NCBI GenBank assembly: GCA_963740555.1
Contig: CAVUES010000011.1
Location: 1-52,120 of the forward strand
DNA length: 52,120 nucleotides
DNA from: Mayfieldus sp963740555
GTDB lineage: Bacteria; Actinomycetota; Thermoleophilia; Solirubrobacterales; 70-9
Direction of reading: 5' to 3'
Position 1 is the stretch's first letter. Each line of letters begins with the position of its first letter. This document shows, piece after piece, positions 14,087 through 21,660 of the stretch. The translations under genes and the position numbers were made by a program. Below the pieces are notes generated by a model. That model was not told where the DNA came from and did no database searches. It saw nothing but the letters and a program-made list of their open reading frames with translations.

Positions 14087-15289
14087 TCACGTCGTGATCA
14101 CCAGAACGGCGTTGTGGCCGCCGAATGCGAACGAGTTCGAGATCGCCACCATCCGCCCGTTTCCGCCGTGCGGCTCGAGCGGCTTCGATTGCCCCGGCAC
14201 GTAGTCGAGGTCGAGGCCCTCCTCGGGCTCCTCGAGGCCGAGCGTCGGACAGGCAACGCGCTCGCGGATCGACTGCAGCGTCGCGATCGCCTCGACCCCT
14301 CCCGCGGCACCGATCGAGTGGCCGACCGCGGACTTGGTCGAGGACATCGGGACCTTGTAGGCGTACTCGCCGAACGCCTTTTTGACCGCGTTGGTCTCGG
14401 TTCGGTCGTTGTCCGGGGTCGAGGTGCCGTGCGCGTTTATGTAGTCGACGTCCTGCGGCGTGTAGTCCGCGTCCTCGAGCGCCTCGCCGATCGCCATCGC
14501 GCAAACCTCGCCGCTCGGCTCCGACGCTGTGAGGTGGTAGCCGTCGGTGGTCGACGCGTATCCGGCCACGTAGCCGAGCACGTCGGCGGAGCGCGCCTCA
14601 GCCTTCTCGGGGTCCTCGAGCACCATGACCCCCGCGCCCTCGCCCATCACGAACCCGTCGCGGCGGCGATCGAAGGGCCGGCAGATCCCGGAGCGAGACA
14701 GCGCTCCCGCGTTTCGAAACAGCGCCAACCCGTACTCGTTCAGGCACGCCTCGGCGCCGCCGACGACCACCGCGTCGGCGTTGCCGGCGCGGATCATCCG
14801 CAGGCCGACGCCGATCGCCTGCGCGCTGGAGGCACAAGCGGTGGCGATGCTGCCGGTCTCGCCCCGAAAGCCCTTGCGCATCGCGAGCAGCGCCGGCAAG
14901 GCGTTCGGCATCGACACCGGCACGGTGAGCACCCAGACCGCGTCGGGGCCCTCGGCGTCCATGACGTCGGACTGGCCCTGCATCGTCTCCATGCCTCCGA
15001 AGGCGACCCCCATGATGCAGGCGACCCGGGTCGGCTCGTACGGGCACTCGTCTCCCCACGCGGCCTGCAATGCCTCCTCGGCCGCCATAAGGCCGAGCTG
15101 CGCGAAGCGCTCGGTCCTGCGCGCCTCCTTGCGCGACAGCATCTCCGCCGCGTCGAACTGCTTGCAGGCGCCGGCGCCGTCCTCGAGCCCGGTGATTCCC
15201 CGCGACCACTGGTCGAACAGGGCGTCGGCTCCGATGCCGAGGGGGGTGACCGCGCCGATGCCGGTTATCGCAGCGGGGTCTTTGCTCAC
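14087..15289 (-). CDS. fabF: Beta-ketoacyl-ACP synthase (FabF/KAS II type)
   Basis: The 400-residue thiolase-fold enzyme has the active-site Cys in T-A-C-A-S-S-A-Q-A-I (about 153), and the two catalytic His in I-N-A-H-G-T-S-T and K-S-A-V-G-H-S-I-G-A-A-G. The C-terminal S-N-S-F-A-F-G-G-H-N-A is the family end. It condenses acyl donors with malonyl-ACP. The GTG start overlaps the ACP stop (GTGA). There is only one ketosynthase and no chain-length-factor homologue, so it resembles a FAS-like rather than an aromatic PKS set. Confidence 0.9.
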   Translation of the reverse strand: MSKDPAAITGIGAVTPLGIGADALFDQWSRGITGLEDGAGACKQFDAAEMLSRKEARRTERFAQLGLMAAEEALQAAWGDECPYEPTRVACIMGVAFGGMETMQGQSDVMDAEGPDAVWVLTVPVSMPNALPALLAMRKGFRGETGSIATACASSAQAIGVGLRMIRAGNADAVVVGGAEACLNEYGLALFRNAGALSRSGICRPFDRRRDGFVMGEGAGVMVLEDPEKAEARSADVLGYVAGYASTTDGYHLTASEPSGEVCAMAIGEALEDADYTPQDVDYINAHGTSTPDNDRTETNAVKKAFGEYAYKVPMSSTKSAVGHSIGAAGGVEAIATLQSIRERVACPTLGLEEPEEGLDLDYVPGQSKPLEPHGGNGRMVAISNSFAFGGHNAVLVITT

Positions 15290-15540
15290 TTCACTTGCTT
15301 GAGCATCGCATCCTGCGCCTGACCGAGAGTGGTGACGTCCTGGAAGTCCCCAGGGTCCACCTCGATGCTGAATTCATGACTCAGGATCTGGCCCAACTCG
15401 AAGAGGTCGAGTGAGTCGATGTCGAGCTCTTCCAATGTCGCTTCTGGCTGAAGCTTTTCGCGGTCGGCCCCGAACTCGACCAGCGCGTCAAGGATGCGCT
15501 CCGAGATCTGATCGCGCGACGGTGTTGCAGTCGGTTCCAT
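15286..15540 (-). CDS. acpP: Acyl carrier protein
   Basis: The 84-residue acidic helical protein has the phosphopantetheine site D-I-D-S-L-D-L-F-E-L at about 41-50, with Ser as attachment residue. ACP-type flanking helices are also visible: I-S-E-R-I-L-D-A-L-V-E-F and T-L-G-Q-A-Q-D-A-M. An ATG at 15540 is the only sensible start. It lies 17 bp after the ketoreductase gene and overlaps the ketosynthase start, so its product probably carries intermediates among the five flanking enzymes. Confidence 0.9.
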   Translation of the reverse strand: MEPTATPSRDQISERILDALVEFGADREKLQPEATLEELDIDSLDLFELGQILSHEFSIEVDPGDFQDVTTLGQAQDAMLKQVK

Positions 15541-15557
15541 AGCTCCCAACGACCTCC

Positions 15558-16367
15558 CTATGCGTCGCCTGAGGCCTGCGCCTTCGGTCGCCAATATTGC
15601 CCGCCGGTCCCGAGGCCGGCGGAGAATCCGCCATCCATCGTTATGACGGTACCGGAGATGTATCCCGCCTCCTCCGAGGCGAGGAAGCTGGCGACGGCGG
15701 CGACCTCCCGTGGCTCGCCGAGCCGGCGCGCCGGCAGCACCCTCATCGCATCGGCCGACTTCAGCGAGTCTGGAATGAAGTCGGTGTCGATGAGGCCGGG
15801 AGCGATCGCGTTCACGGTCACGCCCTTGCGGGTGACCTCCTGGGCAACGGTGCGGGTCAGGGCCTCGACCCCGGCCTTCGAAGCCGCGTATGCGGACTGG
15901 GCGGGCTGCGGCCGGGAGGCGGAGATGGAGCTCACGTTGATGATGCGGCCAAAGCGGTTCTGTGACATCGGTCCAATCGCCCGCTTGATCGTGTGAAAGG
16001 CGCCGTGCAGGTTGACGTCGACGATCCGACCCCATTCCTCCCTCGACAGCCCCTGGAGCAGCCGGTCGTTCCTGGCGCCCGCGTTGTTGACCAGTACGAG
16101 CACCGGGCCGAGGCGATCCTCGATTGTGTCGAACATGCGTGTCACCGAACTCTCATCGGCTACATCAGCCTCGATCTCAAGAGCCTGGACGCCGCCTGCA
16201 GCTATCTCCTCGACCACTGATCGAGCGCCTTCGGCGTCGGCGCGGTAATTGACCCCAACTGACCATCCGTCAGTTGCAAGTGCACGCGCGATTGCAGCAC
16301 CGATCCCGCGCGATGCCCCGGTCACAAGCGCGCATCCCTGATCGCGTCTGGCCTCGCCGGCGCTCAT
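15558..16367 (-). CDS. fabG: 3-oxoacyl-ACP reductase-like SDR
   Basis: The 269-residue short-chain dehydrogenase has the cofactor loop T-G-A-S-R-G-I-G at about 17-24, N-N-A-G at about 97, Ser in N-V-S-S-I-S and Y-A-A-S-K as catalytic Ser-Tyr-Lys. The sequence V-N-Y-R-A-D-A-E-G after the second strand favours NADPH. The end includes the canonical S-G-T-V-I-T-M-D-G-G. It would reduce the beta-ketoacyl-ACP formed by the neighbouring ketosynthase. The start overlaps the stop of the upstream hot-dog gene (ATGA). A C-terminal extension of about 15 residues rich in Gly and Lys is unusual for FabG. Confidence 0.88.
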   Translation of the reverse strand: MSAGEARRDQGCALVTGASRGIGAAIARALATDGWSVGVNYRADAEGARSVVEEIAAGGVQALEIEADVADESSVTRMFDTIEDRLGPVLVLVNNAGARNDRLLQGLSREEWGRIVDVNLHGAFHTIKRAIGPMSQNRFGRIINVSSISASRPQPAQSAYAASKAGVEALTRTVAQEVTRKGVTVNAIAPGLIDTDFIPDSLKSADAMRVLPARRLGEPREVAAVASFLASEEAGYISGTVITMDGGFSAGLGTGGQYWRPKAQASGDA

Positions 16368-16825
16368 CGGGGGCGGTCTCCGTCCGCCGGGGTTACCTGC
16401 CAGCAGACGCTCATCGCGGTCACCGTCTTGCCAGCCTCGTTTCGCAGCGTCACCGAGGTCGGCAGCTGCACAGCCTCCCCGGCGGAGGCCCGCGCCAGCA
16501 GCGATTCCCAATCCGCCGCCGCCGGCTCGGCGGTGGCGGTGACCAACTCGCCGGAGACCATCTTCTCGTAGGCGATTTCGCTGTCGACCATCTGTGCCCG
16601 CGCCGACTGCGCCTTCGACTCGAGCGCAGCCGCGACCAGCGCCCGCGAGGCCGCGTAGCCGACTGTGAACAGGGCCCCCGCGTGGCGGACGCCGGCATGG
16701 TTGTCGAGCTCCGGCGCCGGGCGCTGCTGCGCGATCGCGTGTCGCGAATCGACCTCGACGACATTCGAGCCGGCGAACTCCAGGAACGGGTCCTCTTCGA
16801 GCATTCGATTGACCTTCGGTGCCAC
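16364..16825 (-). CDS. Hot-dog fold protein, first gene of the FAS-like operon
   Basis: The 153-residue protein shows V-D-S-R-H-A-I-A, then D-N-H-A-G-V-R-H-A-G-A-L-F-T-V-G-Y-A-A-S-R-A-L, the hot-dog central helix with an N-H-x-G-x-x-H-A-G-A loop typical of PaaI/DUF4442-like proteins. The start is GTG at 16825, preceded by GGAAGGGAGAAGG, a good ribosome-binding site. It is a second, different hot-dog protein in the same operon. The pair could form thioesterase and dehydratase functions, but this cannot be read from sequence alone. The L,D-transpeptidase gene ends 40 bp upstream and may share the transcript. Confidence 0.7.
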   Translation of the reverse strand: MAPKVNRMLEEDPFLEFAGSNVVEVDSRHAIAQQRPAPELDNHAGVRHAGALFTVGYAASRALVAAALESKAQSARAQMVDSEIAYEKMVSGELVTATAEPAAADWESLLARASAGEAVQLPTSVTLRNEAGKTVTAMSVCWQVTPADGDRPR

Positions 16826-16865
16826 GGGCCTTCTCCCTTCCGGCGCCGCCTGGCGCAGGCACGCC

Positions 16866-17699
16866 TCAGCCGTCGACGAACACCGGAGTGCCGAGCGGAA
16901 CGCGCCGGAAGAGGGTTCGCACCGTCTCGTCGGTGGCGCGAATGCAGCCGTGCGAGGCCGCGTAGCCGACCGGTCCCGGCGTCCCGTGGATAGCGATGCG
17001 GTTTCCGCCCAGCCATCCGAAGGGGAGGTGCTCCTGATGGCCGGAGAGGGCGAGCGCGCAGCAGCCGTAGAAGGGACTGTGATCGAAGCTCAGCGCGTCG
17101 GTGATCGAGAAGCGCCCCTGGGGCGTGTCGCTGCCGGTCGCCCCGACCGTGACCGTGTAGCGACCGAGGACGCGCCCGGCATAGCGCAGCTCGAGGATCC
17201 GCTTCGAGAGCAGCACCCGCAGCGAATAGCGGGTCCAGTAGAGGTCCAGCTTCGCGGGGTCGAAGCGGATCCAGCCGAGCTGGCCGTTAGCCCGGAGCGG
17301 AGTCGTCACGCCGAGCCAGGAACCCGTTTGGCGAGCCACGCCGAGCACCCGGGGCGAGCCGAATTCCGAATGGGCGCTGAGGGTGCTGACCAACTTCCCG
17401 CCCGGGCTGGTGAAGATCGGGGCTCGCGCACCCTGGCGCAGCTCGAGGATCGCGAAGTGCGGGCCCGACCGTGGCTGATCGGCCACAGTCGGAACCGGCC
17501 TCGCCGCGGCGCTGTGGGCAGCCCTTCCCGCCACGACGACCCGCTGCGGAGCGACCGAGGTCCGCGGCACCGCTGGGTCACCGCCGCGAGACGCGGCGCC
17601 GTCGCCGGTGCCGGCTCCGAAGGCGCCGACGGCAACCCCCACGACGGCCGTCACCGTGGCGAGAATCGCGGCGATTGCTATGAGCACTCGTTCTTTCAT
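16866..17699 (-). CDS. L,D-transpeptidase (YkuD domain), secreted
   Basis: The 277-residue protein has an N-terminal signal/anchor (residues 5-30, hydrophobic Ala/Val-rich), an SH3-like region (about 80-150) and a YkuD catalytic domain. The active-site motif is H-G-T-P-G-P-V-G-Y-A-A-S-H-G-C-I-R, with nucleophile Cys in S-H-G-C-I-R. It forms 3-3 peptidoglycan cross-links or attaches proteins to the wall, outside the membrane. A plausible ribosome-binding site (GGGAGAC) precedes the ATG. A wall role fits the WxL surface locus located 4 kb away, though no direct link is shown. Confidence 0.9.
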   Translation of the reverse strand: MKERVLIAIAAILATVTAVVGVAVGAFGAGTGDGAASRGGDPAVPRTSVAPQRVVVAGRAAHSAAARPVPTVADQPRSGPHFAILELRQGARAPIFTSPGGKLVSTLSAHSEFGSPRVLGVARQTGSWLGVTTPLRANGQLGWIRFDPAKLDLYWTRYSLRVLLSKRILELRYAGRVLGRYTVTVGATGSDTPQGRFSITDALSFDHSPFYGCCALALSGHQEHLPFGWLGGNRIAIHGTPGPVGYAASHGCIRATDETVRTLFRRVPLGTPVFVDG

Positions 17700-17730
17700 T
17701 GGGGCCTGTCTCCCGGGTCCAATGACTCAG

Positions 17731-17819
17731 CGGAGAGGGAGGGATTCGAACCCTCGAGAGAGCTTGCGCCCCCTACTCGCTTAGCAGGCGAGTGCCTTCA
17801 GCCACTCGGCCACCTCTCC
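17731..17819 (-). tRNA. tRNA-Ser(GCT)
   Basis: Acceptor GGAGAGG pairs with CCTCTCC, discriminator G. The anticodon loop CTGCTAA reads GCT, there is a long class II variable arm, and the T-arm has GGTTCGAATCC. CCA is not encoded. Confidence 0.95.
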
Positions 17820-17877
17820 GGGCGCAGATCGATTGTAGGCGTGGGCCACGGCGTTGCGCCGCGGCTACGCATTTTGC

Positions 17878-17955
17878 GGCTGCTTCGCAGCCTGACATGC
17901 GTCTGCCGGCGCCTACAGCGTCGGCCAAGCACAACCGTCAGGCGGCGAAGCCGCC
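17878..17955. repeat. Two triloop hairpins upstream of the aldolase-like gene
   Basis: GGCTGC-TTC-GCAGCC (17878-17892) and GGCGGC-GAA-GCCGCC (17941-17955) are perfect 6-bp stems with 3-nt loops. They may be REP-like units or a transcription end for the tRNA-Ser side. Confidence 0.35.
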
Positions 17956-17981
17956 GCAAGTACCTGTCCGCGCACCGGCTG

Positions 17982-17987
17982 TAGGCT
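17982..17987 (+). promoter_or_regulatory. -10 element for a leaderless transcript
   Basis: TAGGCT lies six bases before the GTG start at 17994, so transcription would begin at the start codon. No strong -35 is visible and no Shine-Dalgarno exists. Confidence 0.35.
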
Positions 17988-17993
17988 CGCCCC

Positions 17994-19203
17994 GTGCCCG
18001 TCCCCGAACAGTCGCATGCGCGCTACGAGGAGATCTTCTCCGAGGTAGAGGCGCCGTTCGCGTTCGTCGACCTCGACGCGATGTGGGCAAACGCCGACGA
18101 CATGCTGCGTCGGGCGAGCGGCAAGCCGATCCGGATCGCGTCGAAATCGCTCCGCTGCCGGCCGCTGCTGGAGCGGATCCTCGCTCGTGACGACGGCTTC
18201 CAGGGCCTGCTCACCTTCACCTTGCCCGAGACCCTGTGGCTGGCCGATCACGGTTACGAGGACATGGTTGTCGCCTATCCGACCGCCGACACGGAGGCGC
18301 TCGCGCAGCTCGCCGTGCAGAGCGCCGCAAACCCTCAGGCCGCGCCCGTTGTGATGGTCGATTGCGCCGAGCATCTCGACCTGATCGAGTCGGTCCTGGG
18401 CGCCGGCGCGGCACCGGTTCGGCTCTGCATGGACCTCGACGCCGGTTGGTGGCCGCTCCGCGGCAGGATGAAGGTCGGCCCGAAGCGCTCGCCGGTCCAC
18501 ACCGTCGAGCAGGCCGTCGAGCTTGCGCGGGAGATCCAGCGCCGCCCCCAGCTGCAGCTGGTCGGGATCATGGCCTACGAGGGCCAGATCGCCGGGGTCG
18601 GGGACAGGCCGCCGGGCCGCCGGTTTCGAGGCGCGGCGATCCGCTACATGCAGCGCCGCTCCACGAAGGAGCTGCTGGTGAGACGGGGGCGAGTCGTCGT
18701 CGCCGTGCACGAGTTCGCACAGCTGGAGTTCGTCAACGGCGGCGGCACCGGAAGCCTCGAGGTCACGGCCTCGGATCCCTCGGTGACCGAGCTGGCGGCC
18801 GGTTCCGGCTTCTACGCCCCAACCCTCTTCGACCATTACACGAGCTTCGGCCTCACCCCGGCCGCGGCCTTCGCGCTGCCAATCGTGCGCAAGCCGGCGC
18901 CGGCGATCGCGACGGCCCTCGGTGGCGGCTACCTGGCCTCGGGAAGCGGCGACGCGGCGCGCCTGCCGACTCCCTGGCTTCCTGCGGGACTGAACCTCGA
19001 CCCGGAGGAGGGGGCCGGCGAGGTGCAGACGCCGCTGCTCGGTCCCGCCGCCCGCGATCTGCGAATCGGCGACCGGGTCTATCTACGCCACACAAAAGCC
19101 GGGGAGCTCTGCGAGCACTTCGCTTCCCTGTACCTGGTCGAGGGCGATCGAGATCGTCGACGAAGTGCCGACCTACCGAGGCGAAGGCAGAACGTTCCTC
19201 TAG
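17994..19203 (+). CDS. PLP-dependent amino acid deaminase/aldolase (AlaR-like fold), frameshifted at 3' end
   Basis: About 402 residues when corrected. The N-terminal alanine-racemase-like barrel has F-A-F-V-D-L-D-A-M and the PLP lysine in R-I-A-S-K-S-L-R-C (about 43). A C-terminal D-threonine-aldolase-like beta domain ends L-R-H-T-K-A-G-E-L-C-E-H-F. Around 19150 an extra C (GAT-C-GAG) breaks the frame. Removing it restores E-I-V-D-E-V-P-T-Y-R-G-E-G-R-T-F-L and a TAG at 19201. Homologues are annotated as amino acid deaminase/aldolase and often neighbour an aldonolactone oxidase, as here. The substrate is unknown. Confidence 0.8.
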
Positions 19204-19321
19204 GCGGCTGCAAACCTTCGTCTGGCGGTGTCCTCGGTCGGTCGACTTGCTCACGTACGTCGCATGTACGCTCGCTGCGTCGACCTCCCTCCTCCTAGCC
19301 AGACTCGGTTTTCGCCGCCTA

Positions 19322-20653
19322 CTACGGGCCCAAAACCCGGTTCGTGTACTCGTTGCGAAACACGCGGTCGGGGTCGAGACGGTCGCGGGCGGCGGCGAAG
19401 TCGTCCCAGCGTGGGTAGCGCTCGGCCAGTGTCTCGTGGGTCTGGAAGTGGCGCTTACCCCAGTGCGGACGGCCGTCGAACTCGTCCATGATCGCCTCCA
19501 CCGCCTCGAAGTAGGGCCGCCACTCCATCCCGCGGTACTGGTGCACCGCGACGTAGGCGGTGGGGCGCTCGTAGGAGGGGCTGAGCAGGGCGTCATCGGG
19601 GGCCACGACCCGGCACTCGATCGGCATCGCGACCTCGATGCCGCGCTTCTCGATCAGATCGAGCACCCGTCGCACCGCCTCTGGGCCACGATCGCGCGGC
19701 AACGCGTACTCCATCTCGGTGAAGCGGATCCGTCGCTCGTTGGCGAAGATCCGGTAGCTGCGATCGAGGCGCTCGCCCTGCGACATCATCTTCGCCGCGC
19801 CGGCCGAGAGGCGGGGGATCAGCGCGGGCCGTCTGCGGGTTAGCCGCAGCGCAAGGTCGCCAACCGTGTTCTCCATCAGTACGTCGCTGGCCCAGCGACG
19901 CAGCGCGCCTCGCGGCCGCTCCGCAAGCTCGCTGCGGTTGCGCTCGATCGTCAGCGCGGTTTGGGTGTGAGGGAAGACGAAGAACTCGAAATGGTCGTTG
20001 CGCTGCGCCAGCTCGTCGAAGCGTGAGAGCACCTCGTCCAGCGGTCGCGGAGTGTCGACGCGATGGAGCGTGAAAGCGGGGACCGTGCGCAGGGTCACCG
20101 AGTAGATCGCACCCAGCGCCCCGAGACCGACCCGGGCCGCGAGCAGATCGTCGCGCGCCCCCGAGGCGCTCAGGGCGCGCAGCTCGCCGTCGCCGGTGAC
20201 GACCTCCATCGCCTCGACCTGGGCCGAGATGTTGCGCAGTCCGGCGCCGGTGCCGTGGGTGGCGGTCGAGATCGCCCCGGCGAGCGTCTGACGGTCGATG
20301 TCGCCGAGGTTCTCCATCGCCCGGCCGAGCTCGTGGAGGCGCTCGTTGAGATCGGCGAGCATGATCCCAGCCTCGACCTTGACCAGCCCCGAGGTGGGAT
20401 TCGCGTCGAGCACCCGATTCAGCGCCCCGATGTCAATCATCACTCCGTCGGTGAGCGCCGCCTCGGTGAAGGAGTGGCCCGAGCCCGCGACGCGGACGCC
20501 GCGGCCACCCTCGGCAGCGGTGCGCACGACCGCCGCCAGCTCCTCGCGGCTCTGGGGCCGCTCAATCGCGGCCGGCGTGCAGGTTTGATCGCCGGCCCAG
20601 TTGCGCCAGGGCTCAGTGCCCGTGGCGCCCGGCCGGCTGGCCGTCGTCGCCAT
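19322..20653 (-). CDS. FAD-dependent aldonolactone oxidase (D-arabinono-1,4-lactone oxidase family)
   Basis: The 443-residue protein has the VAO-type FAD domain at about 30-200 (V-A-G-S-G-H-S-F-T-E, where His or a nearby residue anchors FAD; G-A-I-S-T-A-T-H-G-T-G). The C-terminal ALO domain has F-D-G-R-P-H-W-G-K-R-H-F near residue 400. It oxidises a sugar-derived lactone or alditol. The partner PLP gene lies tail-to-tail, 118 bp away. The start is the ATG at 20653, just outside a MITE-like repeat that begins at 20664 and so lies in its promoter region. Confidence 0.88.
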   Translation of the reverse strand: MATTASRPGATGTEPWRNWAGDQTCTPAAIERPQSREELAAVVRTAAEGGRGVRVAGSGHSFTEAALTDGVMIDIGALNRVLDANPTSGLVKVEAGIMLADLNERLHELGRAMENLGDIDRQTLAGAISTATHGTGAGLRNISAQVEAMEVVTGDGELRALSASGARDDLLAARVGLGALGAIYSVTLRTVPAFTLHRVDTPRPLDEVLSRFDELAQRNDHFEFFVFPHTQTALTIERNRSELAERPRGALRRWASDVLMENTVGDLALRLTRRRPALIPRLSAGAAKMMSQGERLDRSYRIFANERRIRFTEMEYALPRDRGPEAVRRVLDLIEKRGIEVAMPIECRVVAPDDALLSPSYERPTAYVAVHQYRGMEWRPYFEAVEAIMDEFDGRPHWGKRHFQTHETLAERYPRWDDFAAARDRLDPDRVFRNEYTNRVLGP

Positions 20654-20663
20654 CCGCCTAAGC

Positions 20664-20829
20664 CTAGTGCCGCGTCCATTAATGGCGACCCGTTCTTGGC
20701 GTGCGAAAGCCGAGCATGGCTAGAACGCAGGGAGCCGGAGTAGCAGCGCTACTGCGGCGACCGAGGACGACGCCAGGCGAAGGCTTGCAGCCGCCAAAAC
20801 GGGGCGTTCATTAGTTGACGGGGCACTAG
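20664..20829. mobile_element. 166-bp MITE-like element with 37-bp imperfect inverted ends
   Basis: The left end starts CTAGTGCCGCGTC. The right end, reverse-complemented, starts CTAGTGCCCCGTC, and about 27 of the first 37 positions match. Each end ends in CTAG, which could be the target site. The interior contains the hairpin AGTAGC-AGC-GCTACT. It codes for nothing and lies between the divergent-side promoter of the oxidase and the 3' end of the WxL locus. Copies should occur elsewhere in the genome if it is a MITE. Confidence 0.6.
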
Positions 20830-20866
20830 TCCGCGAGCTTCCGTCGCCAAGCGCGGCGGCGCAGCG

Positions 20867-21547
20867 TTACGGCGCGCTGATCAGGGTCCAGACGAGGTCG
20901 ACCCTGTACTCCTCGCCCGGCCGAAGCTTGGGCACCGAGTTGGGAGCCATGAGGCGGAAGCTCGACTTTGAGAAGCCGGTGCTCCGGAAGCTGCCCATCG
21001 CTGCTCCGTCGGTTGCCATTGCGATCTTGCTTGGCGACTCGGGCGGCGTGTCCACAAAGCAGCCCGAATCGCATTGCTGGCTTGGGCCGGCGCCCGAGCT
21101 GCCCGCCTCGGGCCTGAAGCTCGCTCCTCGGCTGTCGAGGATCAGAGAATCGGAGGGAAGAGAGCGGCTCGCGTCGGTGTATCCGACCCCCGAAGCGCCG
21201 CATGACGCGGTGCAGTACGGCCTCAGTACGGGGCTTCTGCCCGCGCCGGCGTCGCCGCTCACGGAGAGGCTCCAACCAGCGCCGGCTCCGCTCGCGTCGT
21301 TGACTGTGAAGTTGTCCATCCGGGCACTCAGCGTCTGGGGCTGTTCGTCGGCCGGGAGCGTGGGGACGATGGGCACGCGGGGCGGATCGCTGAAGCCCAA
21401 CGGGCCCGGGACGACCGAGAACTGCGTCGAGTCGCTCGATCCCAGGGCCTGAGCAGGGGACAGGATCGCCGCGATCGTCATGGTCACGGCCACGACGAAC
21501 AGGCGAATCCTGCGCCCCGCCATGATTGCCGGAACGCGTGTTTGCAT
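20867..21547 (-). CDS. Secreted WxL-domain surface protein
   Basis: The 226-residue protein has a signal peptide (about 12-36, cleavage after A-Q-A-L-G), then T-Q-F-S-V-V-P-G-P-L-G-F and the two WxL motifs: W-S-L-S-V at about 92 and D-L-V-W-T-L near the C-terminus. WxL domains bind peptidoglycan non-covalently and assemble with DUF916-type partners. Four cysteines (Y-C-T-A-S-C-G and Q-Q-C-D-S-G-C-F) are conserved in the two sister proteins and could form disulfides. It is the last gene of the WxL operon, 114 bp after the preceding gene. Confidence 0.8.
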   Translation of the reverse strand: MQTRVPAIMAGRRIRLFVVAVTMTIAAILSPAQALGSSDSTQFSVVPGPLGFSDPPRVPIVPTLPADEQPQTLSARMDNFTVNDASGAGAGWSLSVSGDAGAGRSPVLRPYCTASCGASGVGYTDASRSLPSDSLILDSRGASFRPEAGSSGAGPSQQCDSGCFVDTPPESPSKIAMATDGAAMGSFRSTGFSKSSFRLMAPNSVPKLRPGEEYRVDLVWTLISAP

Positions 21548-21660
21548 TTGGACGATTCATCGACCCGTGTGGCTCCCGGCGAAGCCCGATCGACGGATCT
21601 GCGACGAATTTCGGGTGGGCGTCGACACGGAAAACCGGTCGCGCCGCCCGGCGGCGAGCT

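Noticed and set aside
13538..15322. About 590-codon open frame opposite the ketosynthase and hot-dog genes
   Set aside because: Antisense shadow without conserved motifs.
19240..19300. Palindrome-rich stretch around CGTACGTCGCATGTACG between convergent genes
   Set aside because: Only short 5-6 bp stems, no T-run; too weak to call as a terminator or repeat unit from one copy.
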